Assembly: GCF_024763615.1 (NCBI RefSeq)
Contig: NC_077225.1
Coordinates: 2,852,001 to 2,916,000 of the forward strand
Source: Phlebotomus papatasi
Taxonomy: Eukaryota > Arthropoda > Insecta > Diptera > Psychodidae
Direction: 5' to 3'
DNA length: 64,000 nucleotides
Part shown: positions 10,751 to 20,593 of the stretch, piece after piece
Numbering within the stretch: the stretch's first letter is position 1
How the letters are laid out: each line of letters begins with the position of its first letter
The notes under the pieces: generated by a model
What the model was told of the DNA's origin: nothing
What the model saw: only the letters and a program-made list of their open reading frames with translations
Databases searched by the model: none
Translations under genes and position numbers: made by a program

Positions 10751-13700
10751 TTAGGTGCATTTTCTTTAATTACTTTATAGGGCCCTTTATACAGTGCATC
10801 CAATTTATTTTCTACAATATTTTTAATTAAAACCATATCTCCTTTCTTATATTCTATTGGTCTACTACTTTTATCATATACTTCCTTTCTCTTAATTTTC
10901 GAATCTATTAGTTTATCACGAGCATCTCTTAATGCTCTTTGTAATTTATATTTCAGTTCTATTGGATAATTATCGAAGTTGTATATTGGTTCGACATTAT
11001 TTTGAAGATTAGAAGGTAACGCACATTTCTTTCCGAAAATTAATTCGAATGGACTATAACCTGTCTCCGTATGTACAGTGGTATTAAATGCAAAACACCA
11101 AAAGGGTGTCCACTTACTCCAAGAATTAGGAAATTCCGTAGTTTGAGATCTTAAGTATGCTCCAAGAACTTTATGTGTATTCTCAAGTGCTCCTATCGAT
11201 TCGTGGTGGTATGCAGTCGCAAAAATTTGAGTTATCCCTAAAAGTTTGCATGTTTCCTGCATTACATTTGAGATGAATTCTGTACCACGATCTGTGGCTA
11301 TTTCAGAAGGAACGCCGTATTTAAGAATGAATTCTTCGACAAAAGCTTTAGCAACTGAAACTGCTTCTTTATTTTGTAATGGAGTAACTACTACGTATTT
11401 CGACAATTCACATTGTAGGGTTAGAATATATGCGTTATCCTCTAAATCTTTTTCCAAAGGTCCTACTAAATCTAGGTATACCTTTTTAAATGCTGAATTA
11501 GCTGTTGTAGTAATATTTAATTTCTCTCTAATTGGAATAGTATGTTTATTTCTCTGACACATGTCACATTTCTTTACAAAATTCTCTACATCATTTTTCA
11601 TTTTAGGCCAATAATAATATTTTTTAATACTATTTAGCATTCGATTTATACCAGCATGTCCACTGCTAGGAAGCAAATGAAAATCATTTAGGATTAATTG
11701 TCGTGTCGCATCTTTTTCAATATTTTGAACTCCTCCTACTATTACAATATATGGGCCCTTTTTTAGGAGTTCTTGCGTGGTTCGGCGCCTTAAATATTCA
11801 ATAAATTCCGGAATTTTATCATTATCGATATTTTTTATTAATACTACTTCTGTAATATTTTCTTCCACGCATAATTTTATCAGTACTCTCAACGTCGCAT
11901 CTCGTGCAGATATTGATCGAGTATGAAAATTTAAGTAAATTATACTTTTTGATGGCACATAAGTTACTTGCTTCTGTGGATCAGCTATGTATTTAAGACC
12001 TTTCAGTTTCTCAAAATCAAAGTTTTCTACTATTCGTAATTCTGTTGAATTTTTTGGTCTCTTTAGAATTTCAGAAATTTGTGGTTGCCTTACAAAATCG
12101 TCATGTCCGTTTTCGATTTGTTTTGAATCTTTTTGTAATTCCTTTAACCGTTGTGCTCTTGTTGTGACAAAAATATCTGCCTTATTAATTTCGCCTTTTA
12201 ATTTTTGTAATTCGTTCGAAGTTAGCTCAATTCTGGATAAGGCATCTGCCGTGACATTATCCTTTCCTTTTATATAAATGACTGAAAAATCATATTCTTC
12301 TAAAATCAAACGAAATTTTGTGAGTCTACTTGAAGGGTTTTTCAAACTAAAAAGATATACTAAAGGACGATGATCGGTGTAAATTATGAATTTTTTGCCA
12401 AAAATATATGGTCTAAAATACTTGACAGCCCACACTATCGCTAGCAGTTCCTTTTCGATAGTTTCATAGTTTTTCTCTGCTTTATTTAAACCACGACTTG
12501 CGTAAGCGATAGGTCGGTCATCTGAATTTGTTAATACCGCGCCTATTGCTAGACCTGAGGCATCGGTTTTAATTTTGAATGTATTATCTTCCGAAAAATT
12601 GGGATATTGCAAGACTGGGGGCCTTGACAATCTATTTTTTAATTCATCGAAAGATGATTGGCACGTAGCTGTCCATTTAAATTTATCTTTATTTTTCTTG
12701 CGTGTTAAATTATTTAAAGGCTCAGCAATCTCTGCGAAATTTCGTATATATTTCCTGTAATAGTTTGCAAATGCAGTGAATCTCTTCACTTCATTCGCAT
12801 CCTTAGGAACTGGAAAGTTTTTTACTGCAAAAATTTTCTCGGGATCTGGTAAAATTCCGTTTGCTGAGATAACATGCCCAAGATATAATATTTCTTTTTT
12901 CAAAAATGCGCATTTCTTTGCATTTAGTTTTAAATTAACTTCCCGCAATCTTTGAAAAACTTTTAATAAATTTTGATTATGAATCTGTAAATTACGGCCA
13001 AATATGATTAAATCATCAAGATAAACAAGACAAGAAATATTATTTAATCCGGACATCGCTACTGTCATTACCCTTGAGAAAGCGCTGGGACTTATTTTGA
13101 GTCCCATGGGGAGTCGCGTGAGTTGGTATTGACCTTTGTCCGTAGTAAAAGCGGTACATGGTCTGCTTTCTGGGGTAAGTTCTATCTGATAATATCCTTG
13201 GGATAAATCTAAATGAGAAAAATAGACAGCGCCTGTCAATGAATCTAAAATTTCCGTTATATTTGGTAAGGGGAATTTGTCGTCCTCTATAGTTTTATTT
13301 AGGAGACGATAATCTATGACCATCCTCCATTGCTTATTTCCATCTTTGTCTGGACGTTTAGGCACAACAAGGAGTGGACTGGACCATGCTGACCTTGTTT
13401 CTTCTACTATGCCTTCTTTAAGAAGTTTGTCTACTTGGTTATGTATTTCTTGTTTTTGGGATTGAGGTAACCTATACGGCTTGACATAAATAGGTTGCGA
13501 ATTTTCTTTCAGCTTGATTGTTTGCTGATAAATGTCGGTCACCGTAAGTGGGTCGCCTTCTAAAAGAAATACATCGGCATATTTTGCACAAATTGTACGA
13601 ATTGCGTTTTCTTCTTCTTTATTAAGTTGGGTCAAATCAAGAGTTCTGAATAATTTTTCAACCCTTTCTGCCGAATTGCGTTTTTCACCGAAATTGTAAA

Positions 13701-14331
13701 TTGAGTAATCGTTTGCGTCATGAGTTTCTGGTATGTAGTTTTTTATACTAACACTTTCATTTCGTACATTCAATATTTTCACAGGTATCATACCATCTAT
13801 TGGTCGGGCAATGGCTCCCGCTACAAATATTCCACATCCTAACTGCCTAGGAATTATAACACAATCATTCGTTTCACTTGTCTTAAAATATTTAATGACT
13901 TCGCATCTTGATGGAATCATCGTACAAACTGTATTTTGAGTTAACAGTGGTACCACATTTTTCTTTCCTTTATGCCAAAAAGTAAATTTAAGTTTTTCGA
14001 AATCAATAGTTGCTAAATATTTTGCAAAAAAGTCTGTACCAATTATCCCATCAACTTCAGACATAAAATTCTCAATCACTACAAATTTATGTTCCAATTT
14101 CTCATTCTCACTATTAACATTCATTTCAATTCTCACTGATCCAATTGACTTAATACTTCCACCTATGCCATTGATTTTTATTTTTTCATTCTCATTCACC
14201 CACATTTGTCTTGTTAAACTCTCTTTCTTTATAGCGCTCATAGATGCTCCTGTGTCCAACAGGAAAGATAGTTGTTTTCCGTGGACTTTTACATTCCAAA
14301 AACTCATGCCATTTAATTTGTAAATGTTCAT
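10751..14331 (-). pseudogene. pol: Element B Pol: protease, RT, RNase H, integrase (C-terminal end lost)
   Basis: One open frame of about 1190 element-derived residues, starting at the ATG one base after the gag stop (TAA-C-ATG). Protease has LLDTGAS with Asp26. RT has WRMVIDYRLLNK, LSQGYYQIELT and catalytic YLDD near residue 435. RNase H has KTDASG, EKELLAIVWAVKYF and YTDHRPLVYLF. A long linker precedes the integrase HHCC finger (HLLPSSGHAG, CDMCQRNK) and core (YLDLVGPLEKD, ATDRGTEF, GALENTHKVL). After KVIKENAPN the frame runs on in element C sequence for about 40 meaningless residues to a stop at 10621. Relative to element A, about 25 C-terminal residues are missing. No internal stop or frameshift is seen, so the protein was intact until the deletion. 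Confidence 0.92.
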
Positions 14332-14332
14332 G

Positions 14333-15634
14333 TTATGCGAAAAATGTTTGAAACGACTCTTCTGAAAATTGATACGGATTCACGTCGGCATAATTTACGA
14401 CTTGTGGTTGGTCAGTACCTGATTCTGCATAATAGGCGGATTGCGATTGTACATTGGACTGTGAATTTCCATTACCTCGCGAATTGTGATTTCCTCTCGA
14501 TGAAGAATAATTTTGTGATCCCCTAGAGTTTCCTCTATGATTTGAAGATCGACCTCGAAAATTTCCTCGACCTGATCCACGAGTGGATCCTCTATGACTT
14601 GAATTTTCTTGTGATCCTCTACCGCGGCTTCTACTCTGATATCTTCCACGAAAATTTCCGCGATGATTAGCGTTTCCCCGCTTTCCTTTTGCATAGAAAA
14701 TTTTTTCTTCAGTTGGCTCTTCAATTTCTAACGCAAGGGAAGTAGCTTCTGATAAGGTCTTGGGACGCGATGCTTGAATTACTGTTTTCAACTGAGATTT
14801 TAAACCTTTCTGAAATGCCGTAAGTCCAATTTGATCATTTAATGCTCTAACCATTTGTCCAGCTTCTGTTCCTTGAGAACTAATTTGAACCATATTTAAT
14901 TCAGCAATCAGTTTCTCGATTTGATCAACGAAATTTTGTACCGAACTCTCCTGTTTTAATTTAGTTAATTCTGAGTGAATCTGAAGGGCAGTTTTGGTTA
15001 CTTTAAAATTTTCTAGAAGCAATTTTGTCAAATCATTTAGGCTTTTGGGTTCATCGTAACAAGATAATTTATTACGAACCTGTTGAGTTAAACGAGCACG
15101 ATAAGCAAATTTCACTAATTTTGTTTGTTCCGTAGGTCCTAGATCTTCGCCAAGAAGTTTTAATAGTTCAATAAAATTTATTAATTTATCCTTATTACCG
15201 TCAAATTCTGGCAAAATTTTTATTACGGTTGAAAGATTAAATTCCGACATATTTGTTTCTTTGGTGTCTACAAATTGATCTTCTAAATCTTCTATACTCT
15301 CTTCAGGATTTTGCACATCTTCTCTTTTTTCAATTTCTTCAACAGTCTGTGACGTAGATTTTAGTAATTTATATTTCTCATCTAGAATTATTTTCAACTG
15401 TTCGTACACTGACCTTATTCGATTTGCAACGTCTACAATATTTACTTTTTCTTGTTCTGTAACTTTTGTTCCTCTTAATTGATTTGTTATTTCACGAAAT
15501 TTATTGTACAATTGTTCGATATTTTTAATTTTTTCATCTAGAAATTCTTTTGTATTTACTCTACTTGGCCCATCTTTCTTAAAATTTCTTAAAATTCTTT
15601 CTAATTCTGACAAAATAGTGTTAAGGTTTTCCAT
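14333..15634 (-). CDS. gag: Element B Gag
   Basis: A 433-residue Gag from a clear ATG (MENLNTILSELERIL). The first ~130 residues are charged and probably coiled-coil. The capsid-like middle (STVIKILPEFDGNKDKLINF, LALEIEEPTEEK) matches the helix-rich Gag of Ty3/gypsy elements. The last ~120 residues are Arg/Gly/Ser/Asn rich with many RG and RGS repeats, an RGG-type RNA-binding tail in place of CCHC zinc knuckles. There is no Gly2, so no myristoylation. The stop codon is one base away from the pol ATG, and pol lies in another frame. Confidence 0.87.
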   Translation of the reverse strand: MENLNTILSELERILRNFKKDGPSRVNTKEFLDEKIKNIEQLYNKFREITNQLRGTKVTEQEKVNIVDVANRIRSVYEQLKIILDEKYKLLKSTSQTVEEIEKREDVQNPEESIEDLEDQFVDTKETNMSEFNLSTVIKILPEFDGNKDKLINFIELLKLLGEDLGPTEQTKLVKFAYRARLTQQVRNKLSCYDEPKSLNDLTKLLLENFKVTKTALQIHSELTKLKQESSVQNFVDQIEKLIAELNMVQISSQGTEAGQMVRALNDQIGLTAFQKGLKSQLKTVIQASRPKTLSEATSLALEIEEPTEEKIFYAKGKRGNANHRGNFRGRYQSRSRGRGSQENSSHRGSTRGSGRGNFRGRSSNHRGNSRGSQNYSSSRGNHNSRGNGNSQSNVQSQSAYYAESGTDQPQVVNYADVNPYQFSEESFQTFFA

Positions 15635-15735
15635 TAAAATGTTTCTGACTTATCTGTAGTATATATCGTTGGCATATCCCTGGGATGATGGTGTATCAGC
15701 TTCCTCGATTGTTCCGCTCTACATCTGATGTCTTC

Positions 15736-15987
15736 TTAAATGGTGAGGTTGGGGACTTGTGCCTGCTGGCGTTTCTCTAGCCTTTTCATGGTCTTTTGCC
15801 ACGCTACCTGAAGTAGTAATGTTGCGGCTACAGCTAATGTTGTGATCAGCACGACGTCTTTCAGAGTGAAGGATTCTGGCTGATTGTGTTGCGTCGTTTC
15901 GCTCGATGCGGCTGCTGAGCTTCCAGCACCGGATTGAAGAATAGTTGCTTTGCCCTCTTCAATCGGGCAACTACATTTACACCCCAT
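15736..15987 (-). CDS. Small predicted myristoylated/palmitoylated single-pass membrane protein in element B leader
   Basis: An 83-residue ORF from an ATG at 15987 to TAA at 15736, between the primer-binding site and gag. It begins MGCKCS: Gly2 and Ser6 fit N-myristoylation, and Cys3, Cys5 and Cys7 could be palmitoylated. An Ala/Ser-rich spacer leads to a transmembrane helix (VVLITTLAVAATLLLQVAW) and then a basic stretch (QKTMKRLEKR). The C-terminus is LTI. Element A encodes the same layout at 8810-9064 with little sequence identity outside the Trp-basic junction and the two ends. The topology would leave both tails near the membrane, but which side faces the cytosol is inference. Function unknown. 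Confidence 0.78.
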   Translation of the reverse strand: MGCKCSCPIEEGKATILQSGAGSSAAASSETTQHNQPESFTLKDVVLITTLAVAATLLLQVAWQKTMKRLEKRQQAQVPNLTI

Positions 15988-16175
15988 AGTTTTCTCGATC
16001 TTTTAGTTAATTTTTGTTTAGAATTATCTTTCACTTTTTTTTTCAAAAGTATTTCAACTCCAAAAACACTAATTTTTCCTCATTTTTTTTTTAACAACTT
16101 CACAACTTAGTTCATAACTTAGTTCACAACTTTAACTTGAATATATTTCACATTAAATTTTATTGCCGAAAAACA
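15988..16175. other. Element B 5' leader
   Basis: A/T-rich non-coding leader between the small ORF and the primer-binding site. A short tandem duplication (cttagttcataa/cttagttcacaa) is seen near 16108-16130. Confidence 0.55.
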
Positions 16176-16189
16176 TGGCAGGATCGCCA
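16176..16189 (-). other. Element B primer-binding site
   Basis: Minus-strand TGGCGATCCTGCCA abutting the 5' LTR, identical to that of element A. Confidence 0.85.
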
Positions 16190-16411
16190 TGAGATGTCCT
16201 GATGCGCTTTAAGAACAAACACTTCGATTTTCTCTAAGTTGCTTTATTTCTTCACTGCTCGACTTCCAGTACAATAATAACACTTTTACAATAATTGCAC
16301 AGACTAAAAGAATATTTCACACTTGAGGGTAACGCTCGGGCTTTGGACATTGTCCAGCCTAAATCTAGAGCGTTAACAGTCAGCAATTAAAATATTAACC
16401 CTCTACTTGCA
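16190..16411 (-). repeat. Element B 5' LTR, 222 bp
   Basis: Runs from TGAGATGTCC to CTACTTGCA on the plus strand (TG...CA). Its left border is set by the primer-binding site. Its right border is where element C RT coding sequence resumes (cattgcaggcacttg). It has no obvious identity to the element A LTR. The partner 3' LTR is deleted, so the target duplication cannot be checked. Confidence 0.8.
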
Positions 16412-18163
16412 CATTGCAGGCACTTGTAGATATGCATCCGACAAGTCTATATGGCTAAAGACACTCTTGTTGGACATGCGGCTGAACAAACTATCCGGAT
16501 CCGGAATAGGATAGTTATTCATCTCGATGGACTCATTGAGACCAGTAGAGTAGTCTCCACAAATCCGTATGCTGCCATTCGCTTTGCGTGCCACGACGAT
16601 GGGTGCGGCCCAAGGGGAGTATTCCACTGGAGTGATGATTCCAGATCCCTGCAATCTTTGCAGTTCTTCGTCGAGAGTTGGCAGCAGATGGAAGGCAACA
16701 GGGCGTTTTGGCCGGAAGATAGGCACGGCATCGGGTTTAAGATGGATTGTCGCTGTGACACGAGTGCATTTCCCAATTTCCGTTCCAAAAATGTCTGGGA
16801 AAGCTTCCTGGATCTCCTTGACAGCCTTCGTGGTGTCAATTTCTTCTTGAATTGCATAACAGTAGGCGCTAGGCGCTACATCCCACAATCCGAGATCACT
16901 AATCCATTCTATCCCGAACAGGTTTGTCTTGGCATTGTCGGATACCAAACATCGACCTCGAGCTTGCTTTCCATGGAGCACAATGTCACATTGGAACTCA
17001 CCAATGATGGGAATCCTACGTGATTGAGCATCTTTGACATGAACAGATGGTTCTGAGAGGTTAGGTTTTCCAAGAACCTCCCAAGTACTCCTGGATACCA
17101 CCGAGACATCCGCAGCGCAGTCCAATTGGAAATCCACTGAGTGGCCGTTAATCTGCGGACTCAAGAATTTTCTTCCTCTCGGATGAGCGGTGAAAACTGC
17201 ATTGGTGTTTGCCGATGCCTTCTTCTTCTTCTTGAAGAACCTCTTCTTGGGCTTTCCAGCGGTTCCTCTGCTGTCTTCCTGACCCTTTTTAGGGGGACAG
17301 TAACCCGTTTTGTGACCGACAGTATCACAATCCTGGCATTTCGTATTTTTGTGGACGCAGTCCCGGATGAAATGCATTCCGCCGCACAGGAAACACGGTC
17401 GAGGCGGGCAGTCAGACTGTGAAGAGGGTCGCGATGGCGCCTTCCGGATAGCACTGACGTTGGCAGGAGTGATATCAAGACGAGCATCCTTCTTCATATT
17501 GGAAATTCTCTGAGCTTCATCAATCAGGAACCCCAAATTGATTTTGTCTGAGGGCTCAGTTTCCAAGCGTGTCAGTAGCTGCTCCCGGACAAAGACATGC
17601 TTGTCACTTTGGATGCTGATGCAAAAGATCAATGCCTTAAAGTGATCAGGCGTGCATTCACCTAGCCGAAAATCTTCACAAAGACTGTTGATAGCAGCCC
17701 CGTGCGCTGCCCAATCCTCAGATTCCTTCATCACATGCTGTAGGCACTTCCGACGAAGACTGAAGAAAGACTCTCCCTTTCCAAACAACTGGGAAAGTCT
17801 CGAGATGTTGTCATCGAATGAGAGATCTGCTGAGTTTATCGGACGTAGGAGATTGGCATATCTGTAGTAAGCAGTATTGTCCAGTCGACGGAGAAGGAGT
17901 CTCACACGTCCTGCATCGTCGAGATTGCTTCCATCGCTCAGGAATGTTGACTTGTACCGGGAATACCACACGTCGAAGGTCATATTGTCCTCCGGAGAGA
18001 ACGTAAATGCTGCTATAGAGCGAGCAAGGGCATCCATGGACACTTCAGGTATTGATGATGTGGCTTCCGGAACAATTGGCTTAACCTCTTTCAGCTTGGC
18101 ATCTATAAGCTTCTCAATTGCGGTAAGAAACCCAGACAGAGGATCATTCCCAGCTTGAGCCAT
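16412..18163 (-). pseudogene. gag-pol: Element C Gag-protease-RT, truncated in RT
   Basis: A single Gag-Pol frame starting at ATG 18163, only 16 bases from the LTR-like end. Residues 1-240 are Gag with the matrix/capsid-like DUF4219-type look (FDVWYSRYKSTF, LLLRRLDNTAYYRYANLL). Two CCHC zinc knuckles follow (CFLCGGMHFIRDC and CQDCDTVGHKTGYC). The protease active site reads LDCAADVSVVS, with Asp kept but Cys-Ala in place of Thr/Ser-Gly. RT begins near residue 465 (PFRPKRPVAF-like) and has AAPIVVARKANGSIRICGDY and FSHIDLSDAYLQVP. It stops a few codons later at the LTR of element B. Gag and Pol are fused in frame, as in other mag-like elements. Confidence 0.88.
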
Positions 18164-18258
18164 TCTCGATCGCCAGTTCTGTTGTGTATTGTTACGGGAT
18201 TTACCTGGGAAATAGAAGAATATTTAGTAAAATCCAATCCCATCCTCGTCGCCAGTTC
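18164..18258 (-). repeat. Duplicated LTR terminus plus primer-binding site of element C
   Basis: Between gag and the full 5' LTR there is a partial second LTR end (18180-18242, 63 bp starting TGTTGTGTATTG). Each LTR end is followed inward by a primer-binding-type sequence: minus-strand GAACTGGCGATCGAGA (18164-18179) and GAACTGGCGACGAGGA (18243-18258). The partial copy has TTACGGG where the adjacent full LTR has TTACGGC. The functional primer site cannot be decided by eye. Confidence 0.85.
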
Positions 18259-18574
18259 TGTTGTGTATTGTTACGGCATTTACCTGGGAAATAGAAGAAT
18301 ATTTAGTAAAATCCAATCCCAGAATTGTCGCCAAATCCCGTGGTGCACGCGTAGTAGAAAAACTACACTTTTTGGGTTCAACAGATATATTTAATTCACT
18401 TTAATAAAAAATTTTCACAGAGGTGGTTTTGACTTCAGGAAGGTCGGGTGGAAATGTAACGGATAGAAAAATGAGGTTCCCTCATGGTCAGCGCCCGGTA
18501 GTCACGGTAGTCATTGTGCGCTGACTATGAGGAAAATTCTAGGTGGCGGGTGATTCAAATTTTGCCACCTAACA
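18259..18574 (-). repeat. Element C 5' LTR, 316 bp
   Basis: Complete LTR from TGTTGTGTATTG to CCACCTAACA, followed by the GAAAC target duplication. It preserves the uninterrupted target sequence of element A (catggtcagcgcccgg) at about 18483-18498. Confidence 0.92.
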
Positions 18575-18579
18575 GAAAC

Positions 18580-18824
18580 CATCACAAAAAGGGGTGGCAA
18601 AGCGTCCGAGGCTTTGCGAGCTGCTCGAACTCCCGAGAAAGAGCTCTGCCTTATATACCTTTTCGCAAGCATTCTGATGTATAGAAAATTATTGTCGAAT
18701 TAAATTTGACAATAAATCACCACAAAACCATCTTGAAGTTGAAAATTGTTCAAGAAGAGGGCTTCACAAAATCATTAATCTTTTAATTAATTAATTGAAC
18801 AAATCGGGTGAAAATTAAGCTTCA
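18580..18824. other. Intergenic flank of element C
   Basis: No ORF or repeat recognised. A short TTAATTAATTAA run lies near 18782-18796. Confidence 0.5.
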
Positions 18825-20425
18825 ACCTTGAATAATTCAAGATGGCGATTTTTCCGGTGATAGGTGTCTAAGGACGAAATGTTCAGATGGACTACCTCCA
18901 TAACATATCCAAAAATGAAGGAAATCGTCAGGGCCAATTTTTTTTTTTAATTAGAAAAACCTCATTTTTTGCCTATTTTTGGGGGATAGGGAGCGCATGA
19001 AGGGGGAGGGGGTAAAAACAAAGAGATTACTTTCAAGATAATGTCATTTGAGGTGGGGTCACCGAAGACCGGAAGTTGATATCTCTTACCGTTTAAATTT
19101 TATATGGGTCAAAAGACTGAAAAAGTGCGAAAAACAGTATTTTTAAAATAAATATATTACCGTTACTTTCCCGATCCATCACCGGTTGTGACCGATGCAG
19201 TCGGGTTCAGAATTAAAAGATCTTTCAAAAATGTCCAAATTTGTCCAAATCCGTTGAAAATTAGGCCCTCTAGGGTAGTTGACCTTTGACCTTGAATAAT
19301 TCAAGATGGCGATTTTTCCGGTGATAGGTGTCTAAGGACGAAATGTTCAGCTGGACTACCTCCATAACATATCCAAAAATGAAGGAAATCGTCAGGGCCA
19401 ATTTTTTTTTTAATTAGAAAAACCTCACTTTTTGCCTATTTTTGGGGGATAGGGAGCGTATGAAGGGGGAGGGGGTAAAAACAAAAAAATTACGTTCGAG
19501 GTAATGTCATCTGAGGAGGGGTCACCGAAGACCGGAAGTTGATATCTCTTACCGTTGATTTTTTAAATGGGTCAAAAGACTGAAGATTGCGAAAAACAGT
19601 TTTTTTTTTAAATAGGACTATTACCGTTACTTTCCCGATCCATCACCGGTTGTGACCGATGTAGTCGGGTTCAGAATTAAAAGATCTTTCAAAAATGTCA
19701 AAATTTGTCCAAATCCGTTGAAAATTAGGCCCTCCAGGGTAGTTGACCTTTGACCTTGAATAATTCAAGATGGCGATTTTTCCGGTGATAGGTGTCTAAG
19801 GACGAAATGTTCAGCTGGACTACCTCCATAACATCCAAAAATGAAGGAAATCGTCATGGGCAATTTTTTTTTAAATCAGAAAAACCTCATTTTTTGCCTA
19901 TTTTTGGGGGATAGGGAGCGTATGAAGGGGGAGGGGGTAAAAACAAAAAAATTACGTTCGAGGTAATGTCATTTGAGGAGGGGTCACCGAAGACCGGAAG
20001 TTGATATCTCTTACCGTTGATTTTTGAAATGGGTCAAAAGACTGAAGATTGCGAAAAACAGTTTTTTTTTTTAAATAGGACTATTACCGTTACTTTCCCG
20101 ATCCACCACCGGTTGTGACCGATACAGTCGGGTTCAGAATTAAAAGATCTTTCAAAAATGTCCAAATTTGTTCAAATCCGTTGAAAATTAGGCCCTCTAG
20201 GGTAGTTGACCTTTGACCTTGAATAATTCAAGATGGCGATTTTTCCGGTGATAGGTGTCTAAGGACGAAATGTTCAGCTGGACTACCTCCATAACATATC
20301 CAAAAATGAAGGAAATCGTCAGGGCCATTTATTTTTAAAATTAGAAAAACAAAATTTTTTGCCTATTTTTGGGGGATAGGGATCGCATGAAGGGGTGGGG
20401 GGTAATTTGGGTAAGATAGTTCGAT
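18825..20425. repeat. Tandem repeat, ~464-bp unit, about 3.5 copies
   Basis: The phrase accttgaataattcaagatg recurs at 18825, 19289, 19753 and 20216, giving periods of 464, 464 and 463 bases. Units differ by a few substitutions and homopolymer lengths. The last unit breaks down after the gaaggggtggggggtaa stretch near 20400. No coding potential. Each unit carries AAGATGGCG followed by ATTTTTCCGG, a YY1-like core. Confidence 0.92.
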
Positions 20426-20593
20426 AGAATGTATTGACATTGTGGGGGGTCACCGAAGACCGGTTTAGCAGCTAGAATTTTGCAAAGTTGAAAAAAAAAG
20501 TCGATTGTGAAAACTGCTCTCTCTTGGAGTTCGAGCAGTTAAAATACAGCTATCTCGTTAGATGATAGGTCTAACAAGCAAAAGTAGTATACA

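Larger units (their letters stand above)
10751..16411 (-). mobile_element. Element B: mdg1/412-like Ty3/gypsy element, 3' end deleted
   Basis: Same organisation as element A on the minus strand: 5' LTR (16190-16411), primer-binding site, small membrane ORF, gag, pol. Pol runs only to the integrase C-terminal domain, and at 10750/10751 the sequence switches abruptly to element C integrase. The 3' LTR is absent. One deletion removing the end of B pol, its 3' LTR and the adjacent middle of element C pol explains both truncations. The right border falls in element C RT coding sequence, so B was inserted into C. Confidence 0.85.
3009..18574 (-). mobile_element. Element C: mag-like Ty3/gypsy LTR retrotransposon, carrying A and B
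   Basis: This is the outer element of a nest. Its LTRs start TGTTGTGTATTG and end CCACCTAACA on the plus strand, and the element reads on the minus strand. A five-base duplication GAAAC flanks it (3004-3008 and 18575-18579). The left LTR is split by element A, and the pol region is split by element B. The LTRs differ by about three substitutions and one single-base indel over ~315 bp, so the insertion is fairly recent. Gag has two CCHC knuckles and the integrase resembles K02A2.6/mag-type polyproteins. The part of pol between early RT and the integrase core (roughly 1.5 kb by comparison with family length) is missing. The clade is judged by eye and is provisional. Confidence 0.85.

Noticed and set aside
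16451..18158. Several plus-strand frames opposite element C gag-pol
   Set aside because: Antisense shadows of a clear Gag-protease-RT frame.
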